DNA from: CALAED01 sp036555725
Lineage (GTDB): Bacteria; Actinomycetota; Actinomycetes; Streptosporangiales; Streptosporangiaceae
Assembly (NCBI GenBank): GCA_036555725.1
Contig: DATBKU010000153.1
Span: 83,028-147,027 of the forward strand
Reading direction: 5' to 3'
DNA length: 64,000 bases
Shown here: positions 41,081-49,330 of the stretch, in pieces
Layout: every line of letters begins with the position of its first letter
How positions within the stretch are numbered: the stretch's first letter is position 1
Position numbers and translations under genes: made by a program
The notes under the pieces: generated by a model
The model's input: only the letters and a program-made list of their open reading frames with translations
Told to the model about the DNA's origin: nothing
Databases searched by the model: none

Positions 41081-41184
41081 GCACCGAGCGGGCCGTGGCG
41101 GCTGGACTGAGGAGTGAGGAACGAACGACGAGGGAAGACGCCACGTCAAGGCCCGCGAGGCGTCGAGCGGAGCGAGACCAATGA
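41077..41184 (+). repeat. In-frame coupling element between DUF5682 and VWA genes (35-codon ORF)
   Basis: The ATG at 41077 overlaps the DUF5682 stop, and the TGA at 41182-41184 overlaps the ATG of the VWA gene. The spacer is a 35-codon frame beginning MSTERAVAAGLRSEERTTRE. Its first 12 bases, ATGAGCACCGAG, repeat the VWA gene start ATGAGTACCGAG at 41181 with one mismatch, like a target-site duplication. Inverted arms GCGGGCC-GTGGCG (41088-41100) and CGCCAC...GGCCCGC (41139-41144, 41150-41156) enclose GGCTGGACTGAGGAGTG and CGACGAGGGAAG. Both blocks are shared with the element between sbcD and sbcC. Confidence 0.6.
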
Positions 41185-42341
41185 GTACCGAGGACCGGAT
41201 GACGCGGTGGCGGCTGGTGCTCGGCGGCGAGGCCGCCGACTCGACAGGCGTCACGCTCGGCGGCGACGAGGCGCGGATGGACCAGGCGCTCGAGGCGCTG
41301 TACGGGTCGACTGCGGGTGGAGCGGGCCGTGCGGGCCGGCGCTCAGCCGGGCTCGGCGCGTCGGCGCCGCAGGTGGCCCGCTGGCTCGGCGACATCCGTG
41401 GGTACTTCCCGTCGTCCGTCGTGCAGGTCATGCAGCAGGACGCGATCGAGCGGCTCGACCTCACCCGGCTGCTGCTGGAGCCGGAGATGCTGGAGGCCGT
41501 CGAGCCCGACGTGCACCTCGTCGGCACCCTGCTGTCGCTGAACCGCGTGATGCCCGAGCGCGCCCGCGAGACGGCCCGGGGCGTCGTGCGTACGGTCGTC
41601 CGCGAGCTGGAGCGGCGGCTCGCGGAACGCACCAGGTCGGCGATCGGCGGCGCCCTGGACCGCGCCGCCCGCACGCTGCGGCCGCGGCGGCTCGCCGACG
41701 TCGACTGGAACCGTACGATCCACGCCAACCTGCGTCACTACCTGCCGTCGCACGGCACGATCGTGCCGGACAAGCTGGTCGGGTACGGGCGGCGCCGCCA
41801 GGCCGTCCAGCGTGACGTGGTGCTCTGCATCGACCAGAGCGGCTCGATGGCGGCGTCGGTCGTGTACGCCGGGGTGTTCGGCGCGGCGCTCGCGTCGATG
41901 GCGTCGCTGCGTACGTCGCTGGTGGTCTTCGACACCGCGGTCGTCGACCTCACCGACCAGTTGCACGACCCGGTCGAGGTGCTGTTCGGCACCCAGCTGG
42001 GCGGCGGCACCGACATCAACCGCGCCGTCGCGTACTGCCAGCGCCTCGTCACCCGCCCGGCCAACACCATCTTCGTGCTGGTCAGCGACCTGTACGAGGG
42101 CGGTATTCGGGAGGAGATGCTGAGCCGGGTGGCGGCGCTGAAGACCGCCGGGGTCCAGGTCGTCGTGCTGCTGGCGCTGTCCGATGACGGCGCGCCGTCG
42201 TACGACCACGACAACGCGGCGGCGCTGGCCGGGCTCGGGGTGCCCGCCTTCGCCTGCACGCCCGATGCCTTCCCCGACCTGATGGCGGCCGCCGTGGAGC
42301 GCCGCGACCTGGCGGCGTGGGCGGAGCGTCACGCACAGTGA
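41181..42341 (+). CDS. VWA domain protein, CoxE-like (YehP-like)
   Basis: A 386-residue protein. The N-terminal ~200 residues are helical. The C-terminal half is a VWA domain with a complete MIDAS: DQSGS (~218-222), the Thr in GGGTDINRA and the Asp in VLVSDLYEGG. VWA proteins of the CoxE class work with MoxR ATPases in metal-cofactor insertion or complex remodelling, and this gene ends the SWIM-DUF5691-MoxR-DUF5682-VWA operon. E. coli YehP is the counterpart. ATG 41181 overlaps the stop of the small element; GGAG lies 8 nt upstream within that element. Confidence 0.92.
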   Translation: MSTEDRMTRWRLVLGGEAADSTGVTLGGDEARMDQALEALYGSTAGGAGRAGRRSAGLGASAPQVARWLGDIRGYFPSSVVQVMQQDAIERLDLTRLLLEPEMLEAVEPDVHLVGTLLSLNRVMPERARETARGVVRTVVRELERRLAERTRSAIGGALDRAARTLRPRRLADVDWNRTIHANLRHYLPSHGTIVPDKLVGYGRRRQAVQRDVVLCIDQSGSMAASVVYAGVFGAALASMASLRTSLVVFDTAVVDLTDQLHDPVEVLFGTQLGGGTDINRAVAYCQRLVTRPANTIFVLVSDLYEGGIREEMLSRVAALKTAGVQVVVLLALSDDGAPSYDHDNAAALAGLGVPAFACTPDAFPDLMAAAVERRDLAAWAERHAQ

Positions 42342-42362
42342 TCATCTTTTAGACTGGATCCC

Positions 42363-43355
42363 ATGAGCGGCGGGCATGGACACGGCCATGGGCACGGCGC
42401 CCCGGCCGGCGACACCGACCGTCGCTACCTCCTCGGGGCGCTGGCGCTGCTCGCCGCCTTCATGGCCGGCGAGGTGGTCATCGGGCTGATCGCACACTCG
42501 CTGGCGCTGCTGTCCGACGCCGGGCACATGCTGACCGACGCCTTCTCGATCGTGCTCGCCTTGTTCGCCATGCGGCTGGCGGCACGGCCGCCGCACGGCG
42601 ACTACACGTACGGGCTGAAGCGCGCCGAGATCCTGTCCGCCCAGCTCAACGGCGTGACGCTGCTGCTGCTCGCGCTGTACTTCGTCATCGAGGCCGTGCG
42701 GCGCCTCATCGAGCCGCCGCACGTGATCGGGCCGCTGGTCTTCGGCACGGCGGTCGCCGGCATCGCCGTCAACCTCGCGGCCACCTGGATGATCAGCCGG
42801 GCCGACCGGCGCAGCCTCAACATCGAGGGCGCGTTCCAGCACATCCTGAACGACCTGTACGCGTTCATCGCCACCGCCGTGTCCGGCCTGATCGTGTGGT
42901 TCAGCGGCTTCGCCCGGGCCGACGCGATCGCCTCGCTGATCGTGGCGGCCCTCATGGTCAAGGCCGGGTACGGCCTGGTCCGCGACGCGGGGCGGGTCAT
43001 CATGGAGGCCTCGCCGGCGGGCATCGACCCTGCCGAGCTCGGCGCCCGGCTGGCCCAGCAGCCCTGCGTGGTCGAGGTGCACGACCTTCACGTCTGGGAG
43101 CTCACGTCGGGTTACGTCGCGATGTCGGCGCACGTTCTCGTCGAGCCGGGCGGCGACTGTCACGCCGTACGCCGGAACCTCGGCGACGTGCTTCGCGACT
43201 CGTACGGCATCACCCACGCCACGCTGGAGGTCGACCACGCGCGCGACGACGCGGGCGACCCCGCGGCACACTGCGACGACGCGCACGGCCCGCGTCACGT
43301 CGCCGACGACACGGGGCCGCACGCCCACCTCGGCGAGCCCCATTGCGGTCACTGA
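42363..43355 (+). CDS. Cation diffusion facilitator (zinc/cobalt/cadmium exporter)
   Basis: A 330-residue CDF transporter with six hydrophobic segments. The metal-site motifs are SDAGHMLTD (TM2) and FQHILNDLYAF (TM5), i.e. the HxxxD pairs of Zn/Cd-type members. His-rich tracts at both ends (HGHGHGHG; HAHLGEPHCGH) buffer metal, and the C-terminal cytoplasmic metallochaperone-like domain contains VHDLHVWELTSGYVAMSAHV (~240-259). It exports divalent metal in exchange for protons. The ATG lies 21 bp after the VWA gene; a separate promoter may lie in the overlapping AT-rich bases (TTTTAGACT). Confidence 0.95.
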   Translation: MSGGHGHGHGHGAPAGDTDRRYLLGALALLAAFMAGEVVIGLIAHSLALLSDAGHMLTDAFSIVLALFAMRLAARPPHGDYTYGLKRAEILSAQLNGVTLLLLALYFVIEAVRRLIEPPHVIGPLVFGTAVAGIAVNLAATWMISRADRRSLNIEGAFQHILNDLYAFIATAVSGLIVWFSGFARADAIASLIVAALMVKAGYGLVRDAGRVIMEASPAGIDPAELGARLAQQPCVVEVHDLHVWELTSGYVAMSAHVLVEPGGDCHAVRRNLGDVLRDSYGITHATLEVDHARDDAGDPAAHCDDAHGPRHVADDTGPHAHLGEPHCGH

Positions 43356-43425
43356 ACCGCCGCGGTCCTGACTACAGTCGAGTTTCCCGGGAACCATTGC
43401 ACGATCACGGCGAAACAGGGCGTAC

Positions 43426-44382
43426 ATGGCTGATGCGGCGCGGACGCGCACCAAGGCGGAGCTGGAGCGCGCCATCCGCTCCGGCGGCCGGACCGCACTC
43501 ATCGTCAACACCCGGTCGCGGCGCGGCCGCAGGCTGTTCGCCACCGCCCGCCGTCGCGTCTTCGCGGGCAGCGGCCCCGCCGTCGCCTTTCCCGTCCCCG
43601 ATCCGGCGGCGCTGACCGCCACCTTCCGCGCCGCCCTCGCGCTCGACCCCGACCTGGTCATCGTGGGCGGCGGCGACGGCACCCTCAAGGAGGCGGTCGG
43701 GCACCTGGTGCACCGCGACATCGCCCTCGGCGTGCTGCCGCTGGGCACCACCAACAACTTCGCCCGCAGCCTGGGCCTGCCGCTGAGCCTGCGCGGCGCC
43801 GCCGGCGTGATCCGTAAGGGCAAGGTGGCCGACGTGGACGCGGGCCTCGTCCGGGGTGAGGCCGGGGAGGACGTCTTCGCCAACATGGTCAGCCTCGGCA
43901 TGTCGGTCGCCGTCGCCGAAGGCGTCCCGGCGGGGCTCAAGCGGATCGCCGGCCGGACCGCCTACGCCCTGACGGCGCTGCGCCGGATGCCCGTCCACCA
44001 GCCGTTCCGCGCCACCGTCCGGACCGGCGACGACACCTATGAATTCGCGACCCACCAGCTCAACATCGCCAACGGGGCCCACCACAGCGGGCGGCCGATC
44101 GCCCACGACGCCGGCCCGGACGACCGGCTGCTGGCCGTCTACCGGCTCGGCGACGCGGGCCGGCACCGGCTGGCCGTCGCCACGGTGCGGCACGTGCTCG
44201 CCGGCCATCGGCGCAGCCTCGACGAGGACGCCTTCATCACGACCCGCGAGGTCCACATCGCGACCGAGCCGCCGATGCCCGTCGACGTGGACGGCGAGAT
44301 CCGCGGACGCACCCCGGTCCGTGTGTCCCTGCTGCCCAACGCCCTTCGCGTCCTGGTCCCCCAGAACTTCGTCGACACCTAA
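43426..44382 (+). CDS. Diacylglycerol/lipid kinase family protein
   Basis: A 318-residue DAGK_cat-family kinase. The nucleotide motif is VGGGDGTLKEAV (~83), the second conserved block is LPLGTTNNFARSLGLPL (~107), and the C-terminal beta-sandwich ends in PMPVDVDGEIRGRTPVRVSLLP. It phosphorylates diacylglycerol, sphingoid or a related lipid at the membrane. It is monocistronic, 70 bp after the CDF gene. Confidence 0.93.
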   Translation: MADAARTRTKAELERAIRSGGRTALIVNTRSRRGRRLFATARRRVFAGSGPAVAFPVPDPAALTATFRAALALDPDLVIVGGGDGTLKEAVGHLVHRDIALGVLPLGTTNNFARSLGLPLSLRGAAGVIRKGKVADVDAGLVRGEAGEDVFANMVSLGMSVAVAEGVPAGLKRIAGRTAYALTALRRMPVHQPFRATVRTGDDTYEFATHQLNIANGAHHSGRPIAHDAGPDDRLLAVYRLGDAGRHRLAVATVRHVLAGHRRSLDEDAFITTREVHIATEPPMPVDVDGEIRGRTPVRVSLLPNALRVLVPQNFVDT

Positions 44383-44390
44383 AGGTCTTT

Positions 44391-44498
44391 CTAGGACCGC
44401 CGTCCGGCGCGGGTGGGGCGGCTGCGGCGGCGCTTGCGGCGCAGCCGGGACTTGCGCTTACGGTGGTAGTTCTCGCGGTTGGGCTGCTTGTCGGCCAT
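44391..44498 (-). CDS. Very basic 35-residue ORF
   Basis: An open frame from ATG 44498 to TAG 44391. It begins MADKQPNRENYHRKRKSR and continues as a nearly pure Arg/Lys tail, comparable in size and charge to the smallest ribosomal proteins and to nucleic-acid-binding peptides, although it matches none I can name. It lies 8 bp from the end of the lipid kinase, convergently. No clear Shine-Dalgarno was seen. It could be a chance frame in GC-rich DNA. Confidence 0.35.
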   Translation of the reverse strand: MADKQPNRENYHRKRKSRLRRKRRRSRPTRAGRRS

Positions 44499-44572
44499 GG
44501 GCCATGGTGCGCCCCGGCCCGCCGGGTCGGGGAGGCCCATGGCCGCACCCGGCCTGCGGAGCGTAGTGCGGG

Positions 44573-45358
44573 TCAGAAGCCGGGCAGGCCGGAGACGTCG
44601 GGCAGGGACGCCGACTCAGGCGCGAGGAGCTGCGCGCCGAAGAACAGCGCCAGGACGGCGACGATGGCGAACACGCTCACCCAGGCCAGCCCCGGGAGCC
44701 CGGTCAGCCGGGCCAGCTGGTCGGCGTCGGAGTCGCGGGCCTGCCGGCGGACCCGCTTTTGCTGCAGCTCGACGATCGGCCGGGCCCCGGCCAGCAGCAG
44801 GAAGAAGGCGGCCAGGTAGGCGAACCCGGCCTGGACCTCGGCGCTGCCCAGCCACGACACGGCGAAGATGATCGCGCCGGTCGCGACCACCGATACCACT
44901 CCGTACACATTGCGGATCAGGATGAGCATCGCGGCGAGCAGCGCGATGGCCGCCCACAGCATCAGCGTGATGCGGCCGTCGCTGAGCAGCCAGGCGCAGG
45001 CCAGCCCGAGCAGCGGCGGCGTCACGTAGCCCGCCATCGCCGTGAAGATCATGCCGGGGCCGTGCGGCTTGCCGCGCGAGACCGTGACGCCCGAGGTGTC
45101 GGAGTGCAGCCGGATGCCGTCGAGCTGCCGCCCGGTGACCAGGGCGATCAGGGCGTGCCCGCCCTCGTGCGCGATCGTCACGATGTTGCGCGCCACCCGC
45201 CAGGTCGGGCCGTGGATGACGGCCACCAGCGCCGCGACGCCCGCGAGGGCCACGATCCACCACGGCGGATCGGGCTGCGTCCCCGTCACCCGATCCCACA
45301 GGTCACTCACTGTCGTCGCGTCCACTGCCGCCCTCTGGTCGATGAGTTGGCCCCACAC
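44573..45358 (-). CDS. M50-family metallopeptidase-like membrane protein
   Basis: A 261-residue integral membrane protein with about six hydrophobic segments. The zinc-protease motif HEGGH (~85) sits at the end of the second segment, as in M50/site-2-protease relatives annotated in actinobacteria. The usual second motif (NxxPxxxxDG) is not evident, so proteolytic activity is unproven. The start is GTG 45358. It is monocistronic; the substrate is unknown. Confidence 0.85.
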   Translation of the reverse strand: MWGQLIDQRAAVDATTVSDLWDRVTGTQPDPPWWIVALAGVAALVAVIHGPTWRVARNIVTIAHEGGHALIALVTGRQLDGIRLHSDTSGVTVSRGKPHGPGMIFTAMAGYVTPPLLGLACAWLLSDGRITLMLWAAIALLAAMLILIRNVYGVVSVVATGAIIFAVSWLGSAEVQAGFAYLAAFFLLLAGARPIVELQQKRVRRQARDSDADQLARLTGLPGLAWVSVFAIVAVLALFFGAQLLAPESASLPDVSGLPGF

Positions 45359-45409
45359 AGTAGTGGCGTTTTCCCGTGAACGTTCTGATGTGTCGTAAAG
45401 AGCCGCGGT

Positions 45410-46312
45410 TCACAGGGCCGGGCGAGTTGGGCCGCGGAACACCTGCCGGGCGTGCCATTCGAGGTTACGGCCGTCCGGCCCGGGGAAGCCGCGCTGCGGC
45501 GAACGGGCCAGCCGCCCGGCCAGCGCGAGGACCTGTTCACGGGCCGCCGGAGTCGTACCGACGAAGTGGCGGGAGACCAGGATCATGCCGGCGGGCGTCA
45601 GGCCCACGACGCCCTTGTCGAGCAGCCGATGATGCAGCGCGCACAGGCACACGCAGTTGGTGAGGTCGTCGGTGCCGTTGAAGGCCCGCCAGCGCAGCCG
45701 CGCGGGCTCGAGGCCGACGACGCTGCTGCCCAGCCAGCCCTCGAAGCCGCAGAACGCGCAGCGGCAGGCGTAGGCGACCAGCACCCGCTGCCGGTCGGTC
45801 GCCTCCCTGCCCAGGCTGAGCGACGCGCCGTCGAACTGGTGGGCCAGCGCCATCAGGTCGGCGAACTCCACGTGGACCCCGGCCCCCGCGCAGATCTCGG
45901 CGTGCAGGCTCGGCTCGAAGTTGATGTCGAGTAGCAGCCGTACGACGCGGCCGAGCAGGGCCGGGTCGGCGAGCAGTTCCTTGGCGAAGGCGGGCGTCAG
46001 GCGGCCGGCGGCGTCGGCGGCGCGCAGCGCGTCCGGGTCGGGGCTGGACAATGCGGAGCCGTCCGCCGAGGCGACGTCCCAGAGGTCTCCGCCGAGCCGG
46101 TGGAACGCCGGCCCGGGATTGATCGGCTTGGGCGGGCCGTACTCGGCGATCAGCCGGGCGAGGGCCCCTTCGACCTCGCGGAACCGTACCGGCTGGAAGC
46201 CGTAGCGCTGGAGGCGGCCGAGCACGTGCAGGAGGAGCAGGGCCTGATCCGGGTCGCGTTCCCCGGCGGGCGTCCCTCGCCGCAGATGGGCGATCCGCTC
46301 CAACCACTCCAT
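45410..46312 (-). CDS. HNH endonuclease of the phosphorothioated-DNA-binding (McrA-like) type
   Basis: A 300-residue protein that follows the Streptomyces phosphorothioate-dependent restriction family. The N-terminal sulfur-binding domain starts EWLERIAHLRRGTPAG and contains FHRLGGDLWDV and LLLDINFEPSLHAEI. The C-terminal HNH zinc module contains CRCAFCGFEG and CLCALHHRLLDKGV. In homologues as I recall them, the first HNH histidine lies in an AAHVRWW segment; here that stretch reads PARLRWRAF, with Arg in place of His. The enzyme may therefore bind but not cut. No dnd genes are in the window, as expected for a type IV defence enzyme aimed at foreign modified DNA. Confidence 0.85.
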   Translation of the reverse strand: MEWLERIAHLRRGTPAGERDPDQALLLLHVLGRLQRYGFQPVRFREVEGALARLIAEYGPPKPINPGPAFHRLGGDLWDVASADGSALSSPDPDALRAADAAGRLTPAFAKELLADPALLGRVVRLLLDINFEPSLHAEICAGAGVHVEFADLMALAHQFDGASLSLGREATDRQRVLVAYACRCAFCGFEGWLGSSVVGLEPARLRWRAFNGTDDLTNCVCLCALHHRLLDKGVVGLTPAGMILVSRHFVGTTPAAREQVLALAGRLARSPQRGFPGPDGRNLEWHARQVFRGPTRPAL

Positions 46313-46551
46313 ATCCGGCAGGATAGTCAGATCGACGGTTGACGTGTGGATTTGGCGTCTGCGGGGCGCGATTGGCCGCTACCGGCGAGTTGCGGGGAGG
46401 CGCGTCAGCACTCCTGTCAGTACGTCAGTCAATATCGACGGGTTTCTTGGTCCGCGTCGGGCAATGATTGCGCCAACTCTCGACTGACGATCTCGGCGGC
46501 TTTCTAATCTCTCGTCCGGGAATTCACGTCGCGCCCAGAGGAGCCTTCGTG

Positions 46552-46952
46552 ATGGACGGAGAAACGGCGCAGCTCAGCGTGGATCGGCGGTATGTCAGGC
46601 TGGTCCGCCTCGCCTACCTCGTGCTGCCGGCCACCGGCCGCAGAAGGTATCGCCTGGCCATTGCCCAGAGAATCGTCGATAACAGCCTTTCCCGCCCCTC
46701 GTGGCGATTTGCCAACGGCGGCCGGGGCTTTGCGCCGACGCGCGCCCGCGTCCTGCGCTACGCCATGCGCCCGCCCCGCCGGTTCCGTGTCGGTCTCGCC
46801 CGGCGGCTGCGCTCGCTGCCGCAGGGCGGGCCGCCCACGGCGCCACGCTGGGCGGCACGTGGTGGCGGGCGCCGAACCGCCGGTGGTATTTCCTAGTCGC
46901 CGCCGACCGCCGGCCGAACATCCGGATGATCGTCAGGGCCAGGCCCCGCTAA
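46552..46952 (+). pseudogene. Remnant of a hypothetical protein gene (frame change)
   Basis: ATG 46552 with GAGGAG 8 nt upstream opens a plausible protein start: VDRRYVRLVRLAYLVLPATG and IAQRIVDNSL, with a natural hydrophobic pattern. Near ~46830 this frame turns into Gly/Arg-rich, out-of-frame-like sequence and stops at 46896. The frame two bases away carries a convincing C-terminus, GGTWWRAPNRRWYFLVAADR, up to TAA 46952. I read this as a gene damaged by a frameshift or internal deletion around 46830-46850. Two overlapping small genes are less likely. Confidence 0.45.
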
Positions 46953-46984
46953 CCGAACCGAATGTGATTCCATCGACCTGAAGA

Positions 46985-46997
46985 CCCAGAATCTGGG
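46985..46997. promoter_or_regulatory. 13-bp palindrome before the racemase gene
   Basis: CCCAGAATCTGGG has perfect 6-bp arms around one base and ends 13 bp before the ATG of the first gene in the acyl-CoA operon, overlapping the region just ahead of the Shine-Dalgarno. It may act as an operator or an RNA hairpin limiting ribosome access. Confidence 0.4.
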
Positions 46998-47010
46998 AAA
47001 GAGGTCGTAC

Positions 47011-48156
47011 ATGGGCAAGGGGCCGCTGTCCGGGGTGCGGGTGATCGAGCTGGCCGGGATAGGGCCGGGTCCGTTCGCCGCGATGCTGCTCGCCGATCTC
47101 GGCGCCGAGGTGATCCGGGTGGAGCGCGCGAACGCGCGCGCCTTCCCGAAGCCGGACAAGGACCTGAGCAACCGGGGCAAGCGGTCCGTCGCCGTCGACC
47201 TCAAGAACCCCGCGGGCAAGGACGTCCTGCTGCGGCTCGTCGAGCGGTCCGACGTGCTGCTCGAAGGATTCCGGCCCGGGGTCACCGAGCGGCTCGGCAT
47301 CGGCCCCGACGACTGCCTGGCCCGCAACCCCAAGATGGTGTACGGACGGATGACCGGCTGGGGACAGCAGGGGCCGCTGTCGCAGAGCGCCGGGCATGAC
47401 ATCGGCTACATCGCGGTCAGCGGCGTGCTGCACGCCATCGGCCGGGCGGGCGGACCGCCGCAGGTGCCGATCAACCTGCTCGGCGACTTCGCGGGCGGCA
47501 GCATGTACCTCGTCGTGGGCGTGCTCGCGGCGCTGCTCGAGGCCCGGGCCGGCGGCACCGGCCAGGTCGTGGACGCCGCGATCGTCGACGGCGCGGCCCA
47601 TCTGTCCACGTTCGTGCACGCCTTCCTCGCCGCCGGCGCCTGGCAGGACCAGCGCGGCGTGAACATGCTCGACACCGGCGCACCCTGGTACGACGTGTAC
47701 GAGACCGCCGACGGCGGGCACATGGCCGTGGGCGCGATCGAGCCGCAGTTCTACGCCGAGCTCGTCCGCCGGCTCGGCCTGGAGGGCGAGGAGGGCCTGC
47801 CCGCGCAGCACGAGTTCGGCCGCTGGCCGGAGCTGCGGGCCCGGTTCGCCACCGCGTTCAAGGCCAAGACCCGCGACGAATGGGCCGAGATCTTCCTGCC
47901 CGGCGACGCCTGCGTGGCCCCCGTCCTGTCGCTCCGGGAGGCGCAACAGCACCCGTACAACACCGCGCGAGAGGTGTTCGTGACCGGCGGGGACGGCGAG
48001 CCGCAGCCGGCGCCCGCGCCGCGGTTCTCCAGGACGCCCGGCGCGATCGGCGGCCCGCCCGCGCTTCCTGGCCAGCACAGCCGCGAGGTGCTCACCGAAC
48101 TCGGCTTCACGGACGTCGACGACCTCATCGCCGGCGGTGCCGTCACCCAGAGCTGA
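47011..48156 (+). CDS. Alpha-methylacyl-CoA racemase-type CaiB/BaiF protein
   Basis: A 381-residue family III CoA-transferase-fold protein. GIGPGPFAAMLLADLGA opens it. The segments AGHDIGYI (His) and LLGDFAGGS (Asp) fit the catalytic pair of alpha-methylacyl-CoA racemase (His126/Asp156 in the M. tuberculosis enzyme), with the supporting Glu in AIEPQFYAE. It interconverts (R)- and (S)-2-methylacyl-CoA so that branched chains can enter beta-oxidation. It is the first of four consecutive acyl-CoA genes. GAAAGAGG lies upstream of ATG 47011. Confidence 0.92.
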   Translation: MGKGPLSGVRVIELAGIGPGPFAAMLLADLGAEVIRVERANARAFPKPDKDLSNRGKRSVAVDLKNPAGKDVLLRLVERSDVLLEGFRPGVTERLGIGPDDCLARNPKMVYGRMTGWGQQGPLSQSAGHDIGYIAVSGVLHAIGRAGGPPQVPINLLGDFAGGSMYLVVGVLAALLEARAGGTGQVVDAAIVDGAAHLSTFVHAFLAAGAWQDQRGVNMLDTGAPWYDVYETADGGHMAVGAIEPQFYAELVRRLGLEGEEGLPAQHEFGRWPELRARFATAFKAKTRDEWAEIFLPGDACVAPVLSLREAQQHPYNTAREVFVTGGDGEPQPAPAPRFSRTPGAIGGPPALPGQHSREVLTELGFTDVDDLIAGGAVTQS

Positions 48157-48163
48157 ATCCACG

Positions 48164-49315
48164 ATGGACGACCTGAACGAGGACGAGCGGGCGATCGTCG
48201 ACGTGGTCGCCGAGTTCGTCGACGCCGACGTACGGCCGGTGGTGCGCGAGCTGGAGCACGCCGACACCTATCCCGGCGACCTCATCGAGCGGATGAAGCG
48301 GCTCGGCGTGTACGGCCTGCTCGTTCCCGAGGAGTACGGCGGCGCCGACGTCTCGGTGCCCTGCTTCGCCCTCGTCACCGAACAGCTGGCCCGCGGCTGG
48401 ATGAGCCTGGCCGGCGCGATGGGCGGGCACAGCGTGGTCGCGTTCCTGCTGCGGGAGTTCGGCACGGACGACCAGAAGGCCCGCTACCTGCCGCGCATGG
48501 CGACCGGTGAGCTGCGCGCGGCGATGGCGCTGACCGAACCGGGTGGCGGCTCCGACCTGCAGGCCATGCGCACGGTCGCCCGGCGAGACGCCGACGGCTT
48601 TGTCGTCGACGGCGTCAAGACCTGGATCTCCAACGCCCGCCGGGCCGGGCTCATCGCGCTGCTGGGCAAGACCGACCCGGACGCCGACCCGCCGTACAAA
48701 GGCGTGTCCGTGCTGCTCGTCGAGGCGGGCGGCTACACGGTCTCCCGCGACCTGCCCAAGCTCGGCTACAAAGGCGTCGAGTCCTGCGAGGTCGTCTTCG
48801 ACGCCGTACGCGTGCCCGCCGACGCGGTGCTCGGCGCGGCGGAGGGCACCGGGTTCGCGCAGATGATGCGAGGCCTGGAGGTCGGCCGGATCCAGGTCGC
48901 CGCCCGCGCCCTCGGGGTGGGACAGGCGGCGCTCGACGACGCGCTCACCTACGCCCAGCAGCGCGAGACGTTCGGCCTGCCGATCTGGCGGCATCAGTCG
49001 ATCGGCAACTACCTCGCCGACATGGCCACGTCGCAGCGGGCGGCCCGGCTGCTCACCCTCGACGCGGCGGCCCGCCTGCAGGCCGGGCAGCGGGCCGACA
49101 TGGAGGCCGGGATGGCCAAGCTGTTCGCCTCCGAGACCGCCATGAAGATCGCGATGGACGCGCTGCGCATCCACGGCGGCTACGGGTACTCGACCGAGTT
49201 CGATGTGGAGCGGTACTTCCGGGACGCGCCGTTGATGATCGTGGGGGAGGGTACGAACGAGATTCAGCGCAACGTCATCGTCCGCCAGCTCATCTCCCGC
49301 GACCGTAGGCTCTAA
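48164..49315 (+). CDS. Acyl-CoA dehydrogenase
   Basis: A 383-residue acyl-CoA dehydrogenase. The N-terminal helical domain is followed by the FAD segment MALTEPGGGSDLQ and the second signature WISNARRAG. The C-terminal domain holds the catalytic Glu in VGEGTNEIQRN. It introduces the 2,3-double bond in an acyl-CoA, feeding electrons to ETF. ATG 48164 lies 7 bp after the racemase stop. Pairing with a racemase points to 2-methyl-branched substrates. Confidence 0.94.
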   Translation: MDDLNEDERAIVDVVAEFVDADVRPVVRELEHADTYPGDLIERMKRLGVYGLLVPEEYGGADVSVPCFALVTEQLARGWMSLAGAMGGHSVVAFLLREFGTDDQKARYLPRMATGELRAAMALTEPGGGSDLQAMRTVARRDADGFVVDGVKTWISNARRAGLIALLGKTDPDADPPYKGVSVLLVEAGGYTVSRDLPKLGYKGVESCEVVFDAVRVPADAVLGAAEGTGFAQMMRGLEVGRIQVAARALGVGQAALDDALTYAQQRETFGLPIWRHQSIGNYLADMATSQRAARLLTLDAAARLQAGQRADMEAGMAKLFASETAMKIAMDALRIHGGYGYSTEFDVERYFRDAPLMIVGEGTNEIQRNVIVRQLISRDRRL

Positions 49316-49330
49316 GCCATGGAGGCTCCT

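Noticed and set aside
38507..41728. 1073-codon minus-strand frame opposite the DUF5682 gene
   Set aside because: It lies antisense to a well-supported coupled operon gene and shows low-complexity Arg/Ser/Ala composition.
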